This document shows positions 45,953 through 55,958 of a DNA stretch of 64,000 nt, one piece after another; the stretch's first letter is position 1, and each line of letters opens with the position of its first letter. The stretch is taken from the NCBI GenBank assembly GCA_905250115.1, contig CAJNOI010000225.1:1821-65820 (forward strand), given 5' to 3'. The stretch comes from Adineta steineri. Its lineage: Eukaryota > Rotifera > Eurotatoria > Adinetida > Adinetidae. The notes beneath the pieces were generated by a model that worked only from the letters and a program-made list of their open reading frames with translations, was not told where the DNA came from and searched no databases. A program made the position numbers and the translations under genes.

Positions 45953-47705
45953 TTAAAAATATCCAGAGTTTACAGTAGTGACACCGTTACTAGTTTCTAT
46001 TATTGTTGTATAACTATCGACATGGTTAGGTTGTGATGTTCCAACTAAGTTATACTGTGCTTCGATCTGAAACGTTGAGCTTACACAGTTAATTGTTTGT
46101 CCACTTATTATCGTCCATGTATAGATTATATCTGTACCATTATCAATATGATCTTGATTGATCTGTCCAGTTGGAAATGTAGTGAAACCACCGTAGAATG
46201 TTGCACCAACAGTCTTGGATACAGTGATTTGAATAGTAACGTTTGTCAAAGGAGTCGAACAACTGATAAAGATATCATCAGTAGCATAATAGGCAGATTG
46301 AGTTGTTGTTGTTGATATACTAACACTACCTGTAAACATAAACAAAACAGATTTTCAATTTTTTTTTAGTTTTTGCGTTTATTGCAAATGTTACACTGTT
46401 GAGTGCTTACATTTAAAAGAAAGATCAAAGAGAGAGAGAAATGGGTGTAGCTGATATCTCAATATCGTATCCTAACCCATGCCCCCAAGACAAAATATTT
46501 TATGGTTTAGTATAATTCAAAAATTGATATCGTATAGCACTATTAAAAATTTATCTTGACTAGTCGTGATCAGATTCTGACTACTCCTCTACTTTATGAT
46601 CAAATATATAGATAAAGTATACATAGAAAATGTAATAAACATTAATATCTATAGATTTTCATTTCGGCATATGTTTGATTATTTAATATGAGATTAAGAG
46701 AGAATATTTTTACTTACTTGCTGTTGAAGCAGCTGTAGAGATGCTTGTTGATGGACTCGTGGATGCACTAGTTGAAGCTGATGCTTAAATAAAATAAAAT
46801 TGTAGGGAAAGCTAATGGATGATTTCGATCTTATAGGATTTTTCATGAGAAATAATGTTTTTTTTGACTCCTATGCCCCTGAAAAGTTCTCTTTTGAATG
46901 TCCCAATAATTTTAGCATTACTCATTTTTTCGTCCTTGAGGATGTGGGTGTGGTATTATATTCATCCCACACCCTCAACTAGTCTTTGAATGAAAAATAT
47001 ATAGGAATCAATTACAGTTAGCAGTCTTTTGTTCCCTGCAGAGATACTAGATGAGTTCTTATCGTACCTGCTGTTGATGAAGATGACGATGGTGATCCTG
47101 TTGTAGATGGTGTATTCGATGAAGTGGCAATTGAGGTTGATGTAGATAATCGACTTGATGAGTCCAAGGATGATGTTACTACAACTAGAAATGAGTTTAA
47201 CATATATATATAAAACTAAAAAAAACCTTCTCTATATATATTCTATGTTGAAAATGCGAATATGAATATTCTGATTATCATTTGTATCTCATTATAGGAT
47301 ATTATTTAGCCAAAAACTGTGCTCAATTATCTTTTTGTTTTATTTGATGAACAAAAAGATAAAATAATCAACATAAAAACAATCATTTTAATTGTTACAT
47401 ACTTAATGTTTCTGTTGCTGTTGTTTTTGACGTTAACCAGAATGTCAGTACAATAGCTAAACCTATTCCAGCAACTAATGATCCAAGAATACAACATCCA
47501 AAACACCAATACCACGCATAGGATGTCTTTTTTTGATCAATTCTGCCATTAAAATATACGATATATAAATATCTTTGAATCGATATTGTACTTACTGATT
47601 ATTATCATCACCATCTGCCCAGGCATTGCATTTGATCAATGAATGACTTTGACGTTTGTTTGGTACTGGATCCGGTGACCAGTCGGAGTATTGTGGATTC
47701 GCCAT
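45953..47705 (-). CDS. Single-pass membrane protein with Ser/Thr stalk and C-terminal beta domain
   Basis: About five exons on the minus strand. Exon 1 (47596-47705) encodes MANPQYSDWSPDPVPNKR and an acidic end. Exon 2 (about 47410-47542) gives a Trp/Cys-rich membrane segment (YAWYWCFGCCILGSLVAG). Two short exons near 47068-47183 and 46725-46785 encode only Ser/Thr-rich stalk. The last exon (45953-46328) encodes about 125 aa rich in Thr, Tyr and Val with a likely beta-sandwich: YATDDIFISCSTPLTN, VGATFYGGFTTFPTG, YTWTIISGQ, FQIEAQYNLVGTSQ. It may bind carbohydrate, but I do not recognise the family. Two introns contain telomere-like palindromes (46441-46489 and 46935-46978). Exon joins other than the first are approximate. 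Confidence 0.65.
46441..46489. repeat. Telomere-like palindrome inside an intron
   Basis: ATGGGTGTAGCTGATATCTC ... CTAACCCATGCCCCCAAG. Degenerate, with AATATCGTATCC in the loop. Confidence 0.65.
46935..46978. repeat. Telomere-like palindrome inside an intron
   Basis: TTGAGGATGTGGGTGTGG, loop TATTATATTCA, then TCCCACACCCTCAA. Very compact. Confidence 0.8.
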
Positions 47706-48454
47706 TTTGTATAATGTCAGTGGATTGGTAACTGATTTCGATCTGAATTGAATAAAGTAAATATATATATACATATATATATATATGTTTTATATGATAA
47801 AACTAATCAATAATGAGCTGATTTCAACGGCTTCGGACATATAATGCAAGTTTCATATTTTAAGTAAATACAATTCATTGTTTTAATCAAAAGTTTGGCT
47901 TCGAGAGTAGAAAAAAAATGTGGCAGAATGTTTGTCTGATTGCAAAAATTCATTGTTTATTAGAGATGGCCGGGCTGCGTATCACAATTAGAAGGTGAAT
48001 GAAGATGCGGTGGTTTTGTTCTTTCGAATAAATTCGCAAGTCGATAACTGATCTGAATTCGGAATTCCGAACAAGTTTAACTTTTCTAATTGTGTTAAAT
48101 ATACGTTTTTGAAATACTGTCAAACAAAATATTGATAGTCATGAATAAATCGACTTTGACCTTAACATCTCTATACAAATAGTGGGTGTAGGTAATCAAA
48201 GAAAAACCATCCTCACTCACAACCACATCCTATTTACAACAAATAAAATCTTTTTATTTAATTATTATTCCTTAATAATTAAAAAAAAGTACATATAAAA
48301 TTTATAATTAATTATTTTATTTGCTTATAGAATAAAAAATGCTTATAATTGTGAAATTTGAATTCTGATTAAGATGATAATAAACCTATAACAAAATAAT
48401 CGATAAATTTTTGTTGTTAATGATTAATTATTTTATTTTGATTTAAAAAATATT
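47706..48454. other. Intergenic spacer
   Basis: Contains a TATATA run near 47761-47786 and a degenerate telomere-like palindrome at 48182-48230 (GTGGGTGTAGG ... CACAACCACATCC). No gene seen. Confidence 0.45.
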
Positions 48455-48953
48455 TATTTAGTTAGAAATGAAACAATATAAGGAAAAATGACCGCGATTT
48501 GCTCGACATAAGTTTATAGTCATATTCAAAGCTTTTCGTTAAAATCTTAGAAAAGTCTTATTGAGCAATGAAAAAGATGTCAACATCTAATTTCAATTTT
48601 ATAAATATGGCACTACTCGGCACTGAAGGATGAATTAAATTAGTTTTAAAAAAAGTCACATACCTATAGTTTCCGCAAGAATACTATTAATATATCATAT
48701 GAAATATAAGCTGTAATACATAAAATAATCAACAGCTTCATTAACGATAATCTTTATTGAGGAGAAAATGGAATTTAATATCTTAAAAGACTACTGGCAA
48801 TGTATTGCGCAGATGAATACAGAATGCGTTCTATAAGTACATTATTGTTTAATTAAATAGTTTACGACATTTTTTTTATATTAAATTTTATATTTTCTAG
48901 CAAAGAAAGAAAAACACAAATAATACAGAATATATTATTTTCAATAAAGTAAC

Positions 48954-50026
48954 ATGTCATCGTCGTCCGTATCTAATGGAATTCTCAAATTTGCTACACA
49001 ATACTCGCTTTATACTGGCTGTATTACATTCGGTTTTGGAGTTATTGGTAATGTTTTGAATCTTCTCGTTTTTACTCAATTGAAACTATTTCGAACTAAT
49101 CGGTGTGTCTTCTATATAACTATTGAATCAATTTCCAACTTATTTTATCAGTTTTTCTCTATGAGTCTAACTATGTTAATATCAATATATGGAGATGATG
49201 CAACAGGGCGTTCTTCCATTTGGTGTAAATTCAAATCTATATTAGGACAAATAACTGCGCTCATTACTTTTTACATGATATGTTTTTCTGCTGTCGATCA
49301 ATTCTTTTCAACAAATCATCGTTTTTATTTAAGACAAATGTGCACATTGAAATTAGGTCGATATTTTGCGTTTGTATTCATTTGTTTTGCGATCATTCAT
49401 AGCATCGTACTTGGCTCTTCGTTTGATATTCACCCAACATTAGGATGTGTTCTATCGAATTATGTAGCGGTTCAGTATTCAACATATTTCTTTTATCCAA
49501 TTTTAATTGGTTTTCTACCTATTGTAATTGCATCATCGTTTAGTATCTTAGCTTATCATAATGTTCGTCATATAATTCGACGACAATTACCAATTGTACG
49601 TCGTAAATTAGATAAACAAATAACAGCAATGATTCTTATACGTGTAATAGCCTTCGTTTGTTTGTCACTACCTTATAATGCTTATCGTATCTATGCCGTT
49701 AATTTTCCCACACCACGAGGTATGCCTATGGCATATGCAATTAGTCGATTGCTTCAAACAATTTTTCTTTCTATCTACATTATAAATTATATGGTAAACT
49801 TATTTTCTTTGCTAATTTATATTTCTAAGGTGTTGCTTTATTTTAGATCAGCTGTTATATTTTTATAATATTCTCAACACGTTTTCGTCGTCAAGTAAAA
49901 TTTGTTCTCGTAAAAAAATGTTGGCAACGATGGAAATATTGGTGTTGCTCCATAAATAATCGAATTGAACCTGACAACAATATTGAAACACGCAATTCAC
50001 AAATGGAATCCGAAGAAAATATCTAA
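48954..50026 (+). CDS. Rhodopsin-class 7TM receptor (GPCR), copy D'
   Basis: Exons 48954-49793 and 49847-50026, with the same 53-bp intron as the copy at 23076-24148; 339 aa. Only a handful of residues differ (for example FGFGVIGN against FGFGIIGN, and RYFAFVFICFAI against RYFTFISICFTI in TM4). All seven membrane segments, the TM3 cysteine and the basic Cys-rich tail are intact, so both copies should be functional. The changes are mostly conservative and sit in membrane segments. Confidence 0.85.
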
Positions 50027-50563
50027 CTGTTTATCAAATAAATATATTAATTCTCATATTTCTGTTTTTTCGAAAGGGTGTGGGTGAGTATAAACATCGA
50101 ATAAATTGACAGATATCTTTAAAAGATTTCAAGAGTTCTCATCATTCTCTCTGTATTTTAATTCCCGATTATGAAATCTAAATGACCTACATGTGGCTTT
50201 ACAAAGTTGGGTGCTTGTGCTGTTTGCACAAATTAGTGATACCCTTCCGTATATGAAGCGGTTTTCTTCCTATCATTGTGTGAAATATATCGAGATGTTT
50301 TGTCATGTAAAACACATTATTTTTTTCTACGGTTGCTCTTTTTAGTAAAAAAAGTCATAGAACAAACCACTAGACATTCTGTATGTATTCTATTTGATTT
50401 CATGCGTCAGATACAGTAAAATTATTCGATGTGTAATGACGTTCTTACTATTTGTTGTCGTAGTAGAAAGAATAATTGTTCTTTTTCCGAAAGGTATATA
50501 AAGAAATGAAAAAAATCATTACTTTACCACTGACTTTCAAACATTTATTCTATTATTGTGAAA

Positions 50564-50836
50564 ATGAGTCTCTTCTGTGATGATGGTTGTTTTCCAGTAG
50601 CACATCACTATTCAACAAAACGACGATCAAGTCGAGCAGATGGATCATCATTTGAAGTAGCTTCTGTTGCAGCCAGAAGTGCTAAAGACAAATATTCCTT
50701 GAAAGTTCCAACACCTTTTGGTACTGTGAAATTCAATGAAAGTCATACACGAAATGCAGCCAAAGCTTCACGTGCAAAAGCAAGCCGATTTTCAGCTGCT
50801 TCAAATAGTATTTCTCATGGAGCCTCCTTCTTCTAA
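50564..50836 (+). CDS. Conserved 90-aa Ser/Ala/Lys-rich protein, copy D'
   Basis: Starts MSLFCDDGCFPVAHHYSTKR and ends HGASFF. It differs from the copy at 22267-22539 by about four residues, all in the first half. The C-terminal 50 residues are identical. Downstream of the GPCR in both copies, spaced by about 540 bp. Function unknown. Confidence 0.6.
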   Translation: MSLFCDDGCFPVAHHYSTKRRSSRADGSSFEVASVAARSAKDKYSLKVPTPFGTVKFNESHTRNAAKASRAKASRFSAASNSISHGASFF

Positions 50837-51179
50837 TTTCAAACGCTTTTCATCGAAACATTATTCGTATAGTATTTTTTGTCTCTTTCTTATAATTATT
50901 AATATATCTCTTAGCAATTTCTTCCTCAGTATTGAATAGCGGTCTTATGTAAGGATTTATTTGATTAAATAAATTTTCAAAAAAACAAATCTTGTGAATT
51001 ATTTCAAACGAAAGCAATAGTAAAAAAATACAATACTGGTCTAAATATACAAACAAAAAAGTTGTACGCATTGCTTTCAAACGAGAAAATGATAATCGAT
51101 TATTAGACAAAAAAAACATTTGCACGATTCTTTACTCGAGAATATAAAAATTAACTTATCTGCAAATTTCATAAAATTT

Positions 51180-51315
51180 GGGTGTGGGTGGGTGTGGGTG
51201 TGGGTGTGGGTGTGGGTGTGGGTGTGGGTGTCAGTGCGATGGTGTGGATGCAATAAATAAGATAAACCCATGCATACACTCAAATCCACATCTACACCTA
51301 CCCACACCCGCCCCT
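51180..51315. repeat. Longest telomere-like tract, at the D' block edge
   Basis: About eight consecutive GGGTGT-type units, then a loop, then CACTCAAATCCACATCTACA and CCTACCCACACCCGCCCC. G-quadruplex capable. It starts exactly where homology to D ends. Confidence 0.9.
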
Positions 51316-52009
51316 CATAAAGGGCGGTGGGAAAAGTCATTCGTCCGGCCTCTTATACTGTATGACGATAGTGCTTCCGGGATTAGATAGAACTGACTCC
51401 GGGCCGCAGCCGATTTCGTAATATTGAACATTTCGGTATAGGATGACTGATCCTACATCCTCACGCTCACCCACTTCCATATTCTTCAGATGGATCCTTG
51501 ACGCTCTTGAGGATCTATCGAAATCTATAGGTTCCGCTTTTTTCCTCCAAGTAAAAAAAATTTATCTTCGAAGAAAGCTTCATTTTCTTACTCTTTGATT
51601 ATCTAAAATCTATAAAACCAACCACGCGTATAAATAAAACTACTATCTTATTCAGAAAATTATTTATCAATTAGAGATGTTTTTTCCTAGAATGCGCTGC
51701 CTACAGTGAACATCACTCGTCATCAATGATAAATACATAAATTTTATTTTGTTCAGCAGACAAATGAATGAAAAGACAGTGATAAATGTCTTTTATGTTT
51801 TAATAATATAGATTTATTAAGATGAATACTTTCTGTTAAAAAAAACAAGCTTTTTTACATTATATAAAAGGAGGAAAACATAAATATTCTGAAAATAGTC
51901 GAATGAATTCTGAATGAAGTATACAAAACGAAACAAAAAGAAACTGAGTACAATATAAAATCATATATAGACAGGCACCTCAAAAAAAAATAAGAGGTGA
52001 GAAAAAAAC
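51316..52009. other. Spacer with a truncated repeat end
   Basis: At 51393-51455 lies a one-ended fragment (ATTGAACATTTCGG, GGATGACTG) of the palindromic element seen whole at 53290-53835. No gene. Confidence 0.5.
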
Positions 52010-52481
52010 TGCTGATGTTTTGATGATGATGAATATAATTCATATGCGTATAAACCAATGACGTACTTATGTCGTGCCAATAAATTCTCATGCGCAATTG
52101 ATGACGTGCTTTTATATGTGTAGATAAATAATATATAAATGATCCATGAAAGAAAATTTCTCTTTGAAGACGCATTACAATAACACGCTCATTACATTAA
52201 TCATTCATCATGTTTTGTTTTTTTATTTCTTTAAGATTTGACTTCCCTTTTCGAGTGACTTCATATAAATATAGAAGAAAATGGGCCTAAGTAAAAACTC
52301 TTTCATTGGTATTGTGAAGTCTTTAGGAAATAGATAATGTGAGCATATGGATGAGTGGATGGGTGTGGCAGTAGGCCAGAATATCTGGTATACATGAAAA
52401 TCATATCGACACCCGCACTCACGCCCTCACCCACACACACACTCGCACCGACAACCACACCTTCACCTACAACCACCCTCA
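52010..52481 (+). repeat. Block B' and its palindrome
   Basis: Same orientation as 14911-15306. The telomere-like palindrome at 52341-52481 sits at the same place as in B and shares its loop phrase, but its C-rich arm is much longer (CACCCGCACTCACGCCCTCA and further units), showing that arm length changes. Confidence 0.85.
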
Positions 52482-53289
52482 ATTAATTGAATAATGTTGG
52501 AGTTCCTGGAATTGAATGAAACCTTTTCCGGGCGCGAAATTGATCACGCATCCTCAACATTACGGAATAGGATGACTGCTCTCATATTTGAATGATTTTT
52601 TCTTTTGTTATGTATAAAATATTCACATGCACACTCTTCATTTAGTTAATATATGATGATCGATGGAGAAATAGAAAAACACATTTTGTTTTTGCTAACG
52701 TCATGAAATTTTTTTATTAGTTAGATTTATGATAAATGAGAAGTAATCAAGAAAAAACTGTCTTTATTTTATCTTTCAAATTTTTTAATAACGCCTTCGT
52801 GTATTAGATTTATATCGAATGATGAATGGATAAGCAAATCTTATTTTATATTAAATACGTATATTGAGTATGCTTTCTCCTTCATTTTTATTATAAATGG
52901 AATCAAGTGAGTACTACGATATCGGAAGTTCTTACACCACCACGATATGAATGTTACCCGATACACTACCTTTAAATTCTTAGTAAATTTTATTCAGTGT
53001 AGTAGAAAAAGACTTTAAATCTTAATAATAGATTTTCCAAAGCTGTGAAAAATTTGAATACACCTGATCTGACGAGATAATATCCTCAGTTTCATTTTAT
53101 ACTATCGCAAGGTTCTAGAACTGTTAGTCATGAGTTGATAGATATTGTATGTAAGAAGAAATTTGACTATTTTCCATGCGCATGGTTTCATCCGAGAAAA
53201 ATAACGTTTGTTTTTGTCTCGTACTGTCGAACAACGACTGTAATAGTTTTCTTGAGCAATAAAGTCCAAATGAGATTTATAAAAGGAGA
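52482..53289. other. Spacer with a second truncated repeat end
   Basis: 52498-52585 is another one-ended fragment of the 53290 element (AACATTACGGAATAGGATGA). The remainder is AT-rich with no gene. Confidence 0.45.
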
Positions 53290-53835
53290 ATGCATCCTAT
53301 TCCACGATGTTGAACATTGGAGGAATCAGTTCCGCACCGGAATCGATTCCGTCCAATTCCGAGAACTCGATCGACACACAATATAAGACACCCAGTCGAG
53401 ATTAATCGAGTTCGACCGATTCCGGAATTGCACGGAATTCCCACCGATTCCGGAATTGCGGGAATTGGTTTCGATTCCGGAATTCCGTACCGGAATCACA
53501 CCATCCACCTCACCCACATTTGTTGTGTTGTGCTGATAAGTTATCCCGTTTGAATACGATCCAATTCCGTTACGGAATTCCGGGAATTGCATCAAGACGG
53601 AATTCAGTGGAATTGGACGGAATTCCTGGGAATTCCCACCGATTCCGGAATTCCTACCAATTCCGGAATTATACGGAATTCCTACCAATTCCGGAATTGG
53701 ACGGAACTCGATCAATTTTCGAGTGGGTATCGGATATTACGTGTCGATCGAGTTCCCGGAATTGAACGGAATCGATTCCGGAGCGGAACTGGTTCCTGAA
53801 ATGTTCAACATTGCGGAATAAGATGACTGCTCCGT
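53290..53835. mobile_element. Palindromic element made of GGAATTCC words
   Basis: Inverted arms of about 150 bp (about 53296-53440 and 53680-53830) share ATGTTGAACATT, GAATCGATTCCG and TCGATCGACAC. The interior is a dense run of self-complementary words such as CCGGAATT and GGAATTCC. No protein is encoded; ORFs through it on both strands are artefacts of the palindrome. Class unknown. Confidence 0.75.
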
Positions 53836-54980
53836 TGATTTATCCTACAGTTATGAAATATTTGTAACGACGCAATGAAAAAAATCTAATTCACTTATAT
53901 TGTAGTATCATGATTATCTTTATCAACATCCTAAGAGAACCAACCTGAAAATAAAATCTTCCAAATTCATACTTTTGATCTTGTCTGAGGTCAAGTGAAA
54001 ATCGTACAAAGAATTGGCATCTCTAAGATCTGATTCTCAATTCTGTTACATGATTTATCAGAGATATTCTTATCTTATAAGATACTGTTATAAAAGTATA
54101 GTGAGAGTGAGGATGTGGGTAGGTTTGCGTTATGCTGACGAGGAAACAGCGCATTTCAAGAGACGTCTAAAACTTTAGAGGACGTCACGGCTTCTAAAGT
54201 AAATAGAGACTTTAAAAGACTTCGTGAGAATTCGCGATTGAAGCCTTCGCTGTTTTTTCCTAGGGATAAAGATAGTAGGATATTCATACTCATTTATTTA
54301 GCCGAAATGATTTGGAGTAGGCCTATTGAAAGTACGTACGCGCTATTACTTGTAATGAGAAATCATCCAAATCCAGACTTACACGTCTTCAAGGACAAGC
54401 AGTCGCTTGAGCAAGATAAGAATGTGGCTTCAGGACTCGCTAGGCTCGGGGCTCGGGTGCCAGAAACCCACTCTTAAATCAATTCTGACACCCAAACCAG
54501 ACCAAGCCCTGAGCCTGACCGAGCCTCTCGGGCTCGGTACATCCCATATCATATGGGATGAACGTGAGAATAATGATGTCACTAGATCACAGATAACTCT
54601 ACAGCTACACTTGCACATCTAACCATGTAACATTCGTACTCATTCTCTCAATAGCCCTCCTTCACTCATTTTTACGCTTATAGCTAGATCAAATTCATCG
54701 GTGCGGGATCTTACGATTTTCGATAAGATCCTGTCGAAATTCTGTACTTTCAGACAACTGAATTTAACTCTTAGAATGTGTTCCCAAGTATTCCAACAAC
54801 TTCCGATTGGACTTAACACTTGGATCGTTCGTCGTGACTATATACATCTAATCTGCTGACAGGATAATACTCTTTTCCTTCAGAGGATTTGCTGAATAGC
54901 AATTCTTTGTTTGCCTGGATATAAAGTTTAATGTATTCTCAGGACGATAGCCTATTGTTGCAAGATTTTATCTTAACATC

Positions 54981-55050
54981 TTCACCCGCATACACACCCA
55001 CAACCACCCACACCCACACGCACACGCACACGCACGTGCACACCCACATC
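54981..55050. repeat. Telomere-like C-rich tract
   Basis: CACCCACACCCACACGCACA-type units running about 70 bp. The G-rich partner is not adjacent. Confidence 0.7.
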
Positions 55051-55512
55051 CAATTCCGGAATCGCTTGATCAATTGATATCCATGTAAGCCTCGACACAG
55101 TGACAAACACGCAATTCCGGTATTCGTGCATTTCCCGGAATTCCTGCTAATTCCTCCGAATTCTGGAATTGCTTAATCAATTGAGATTTATGTAAAACTT
55201 AATATAGAGAGGTTTCGTCGGTGTGCAAGCACAATAGTGTGGGTGCGCGGGAGGCTTGGTTGGTGGACAAGCATGGAATCAGCAGGAATTCCTAGCGGTT
55301 TCTAGCGATTCCGGAAATGCAGGACTGTGCAGGAATTCTGGAATTCCGCTAAGGAATCGAATCGTTCATTTAGCAAGATCATTTCTACATGAAGTATATC
55401 ATTTGCGATTCCGGCATAGGCAGGACACGAATACAAGGAATTTCGGAATTGAATGCTGTTAAGTTGGGTGGGTCGTGCGATTTCGGAATGTGTAACTTTT
55501 GGGAATAGAAAG

Positions 55513-55561
55513 CACTCTCACCCACACCCGCACCCATCCACACACCCACCCACCTACACCC
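55513..55561. repeat. Telomere-like C-rich tract
   Basis: CTCACCCACACCCGCACCCA and following units. A possible partner G-rich tract is at 55235-55270, more than 240 bp away. Confidence 0.6.
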
Positions 55562-55958
55562 TGACATTCCTTGACGGGCCAAGAATGTTGCTGCTATCGC
55601 CCTCGTTTTGCCAGACGTGATTGGCGCATACCTACCCTCATCCTCACCCATCCTAACCATCGTCAAATTCCCAAAATCGTGAAGTTTAGGGCTGTGGATA
55701 TCAGTTGCAGTATCCTGCCGTATTCATCGTGTTACACTAAAAGCATTCAAAAAGTTCAGCTATACGAATATGTAGTGAAAGATAGAGTAATGAGATGATT
55801 ACTCTTTTAGATATGTTGACGTTTGACTCCTAGTTATCTAGCGTAATCATATCATGATAGTTAATCTCTAATTTTTGTTAACTAAAATATTCTTTCTCAT
55901 TATCATTCAGATGAACAAAAATAAATAAATACAATTATTATTCATAACTCTATAAATA

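Larger units (their letters stand above)
48455..51179 (+). repeat. Block D' (inverted copy of block D)
   Basis: Inverted match to 21922-24665 including spacers and introns. The right edge stops at 51179, where the long telomere-like tract begins. On the D side the sequence simply continues, so the break is on this copy. Confidence 0.9.
53836..55958. other. Transposon-rich insertion between B' and C'
   Basis: Contains an imperfect stem at about 54440-54545 (CCGAGCCTCTCGGGCTCGG), a decayed minus-strand coding-like fragment at about 54650-54975 with several stops, telomere-like arms at 54101-54125, 54981-55050, 55235-55270 and 55513-55561, and further GGAATTCC-type patches at 55048-55170 and 55270-55460. 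There is no intact gene. No counterpart exists between B and C on the left. Confidence 0.5.

Noticed and set aside
51077..51390. ORFs rich in THTHTH or GCGCGC through the telomere-like tract
   Set aside because: Pure translation of the hexamer repeat, with no start context or conservation.
53317..53799. Four overlapping ORFs with RFRNSGI-type repeats on both strands
   Set aside because: Produced by the self-complementary GGAATTCC words. A palindrome gives similar peptides in both directions, which is not evidence of coding.
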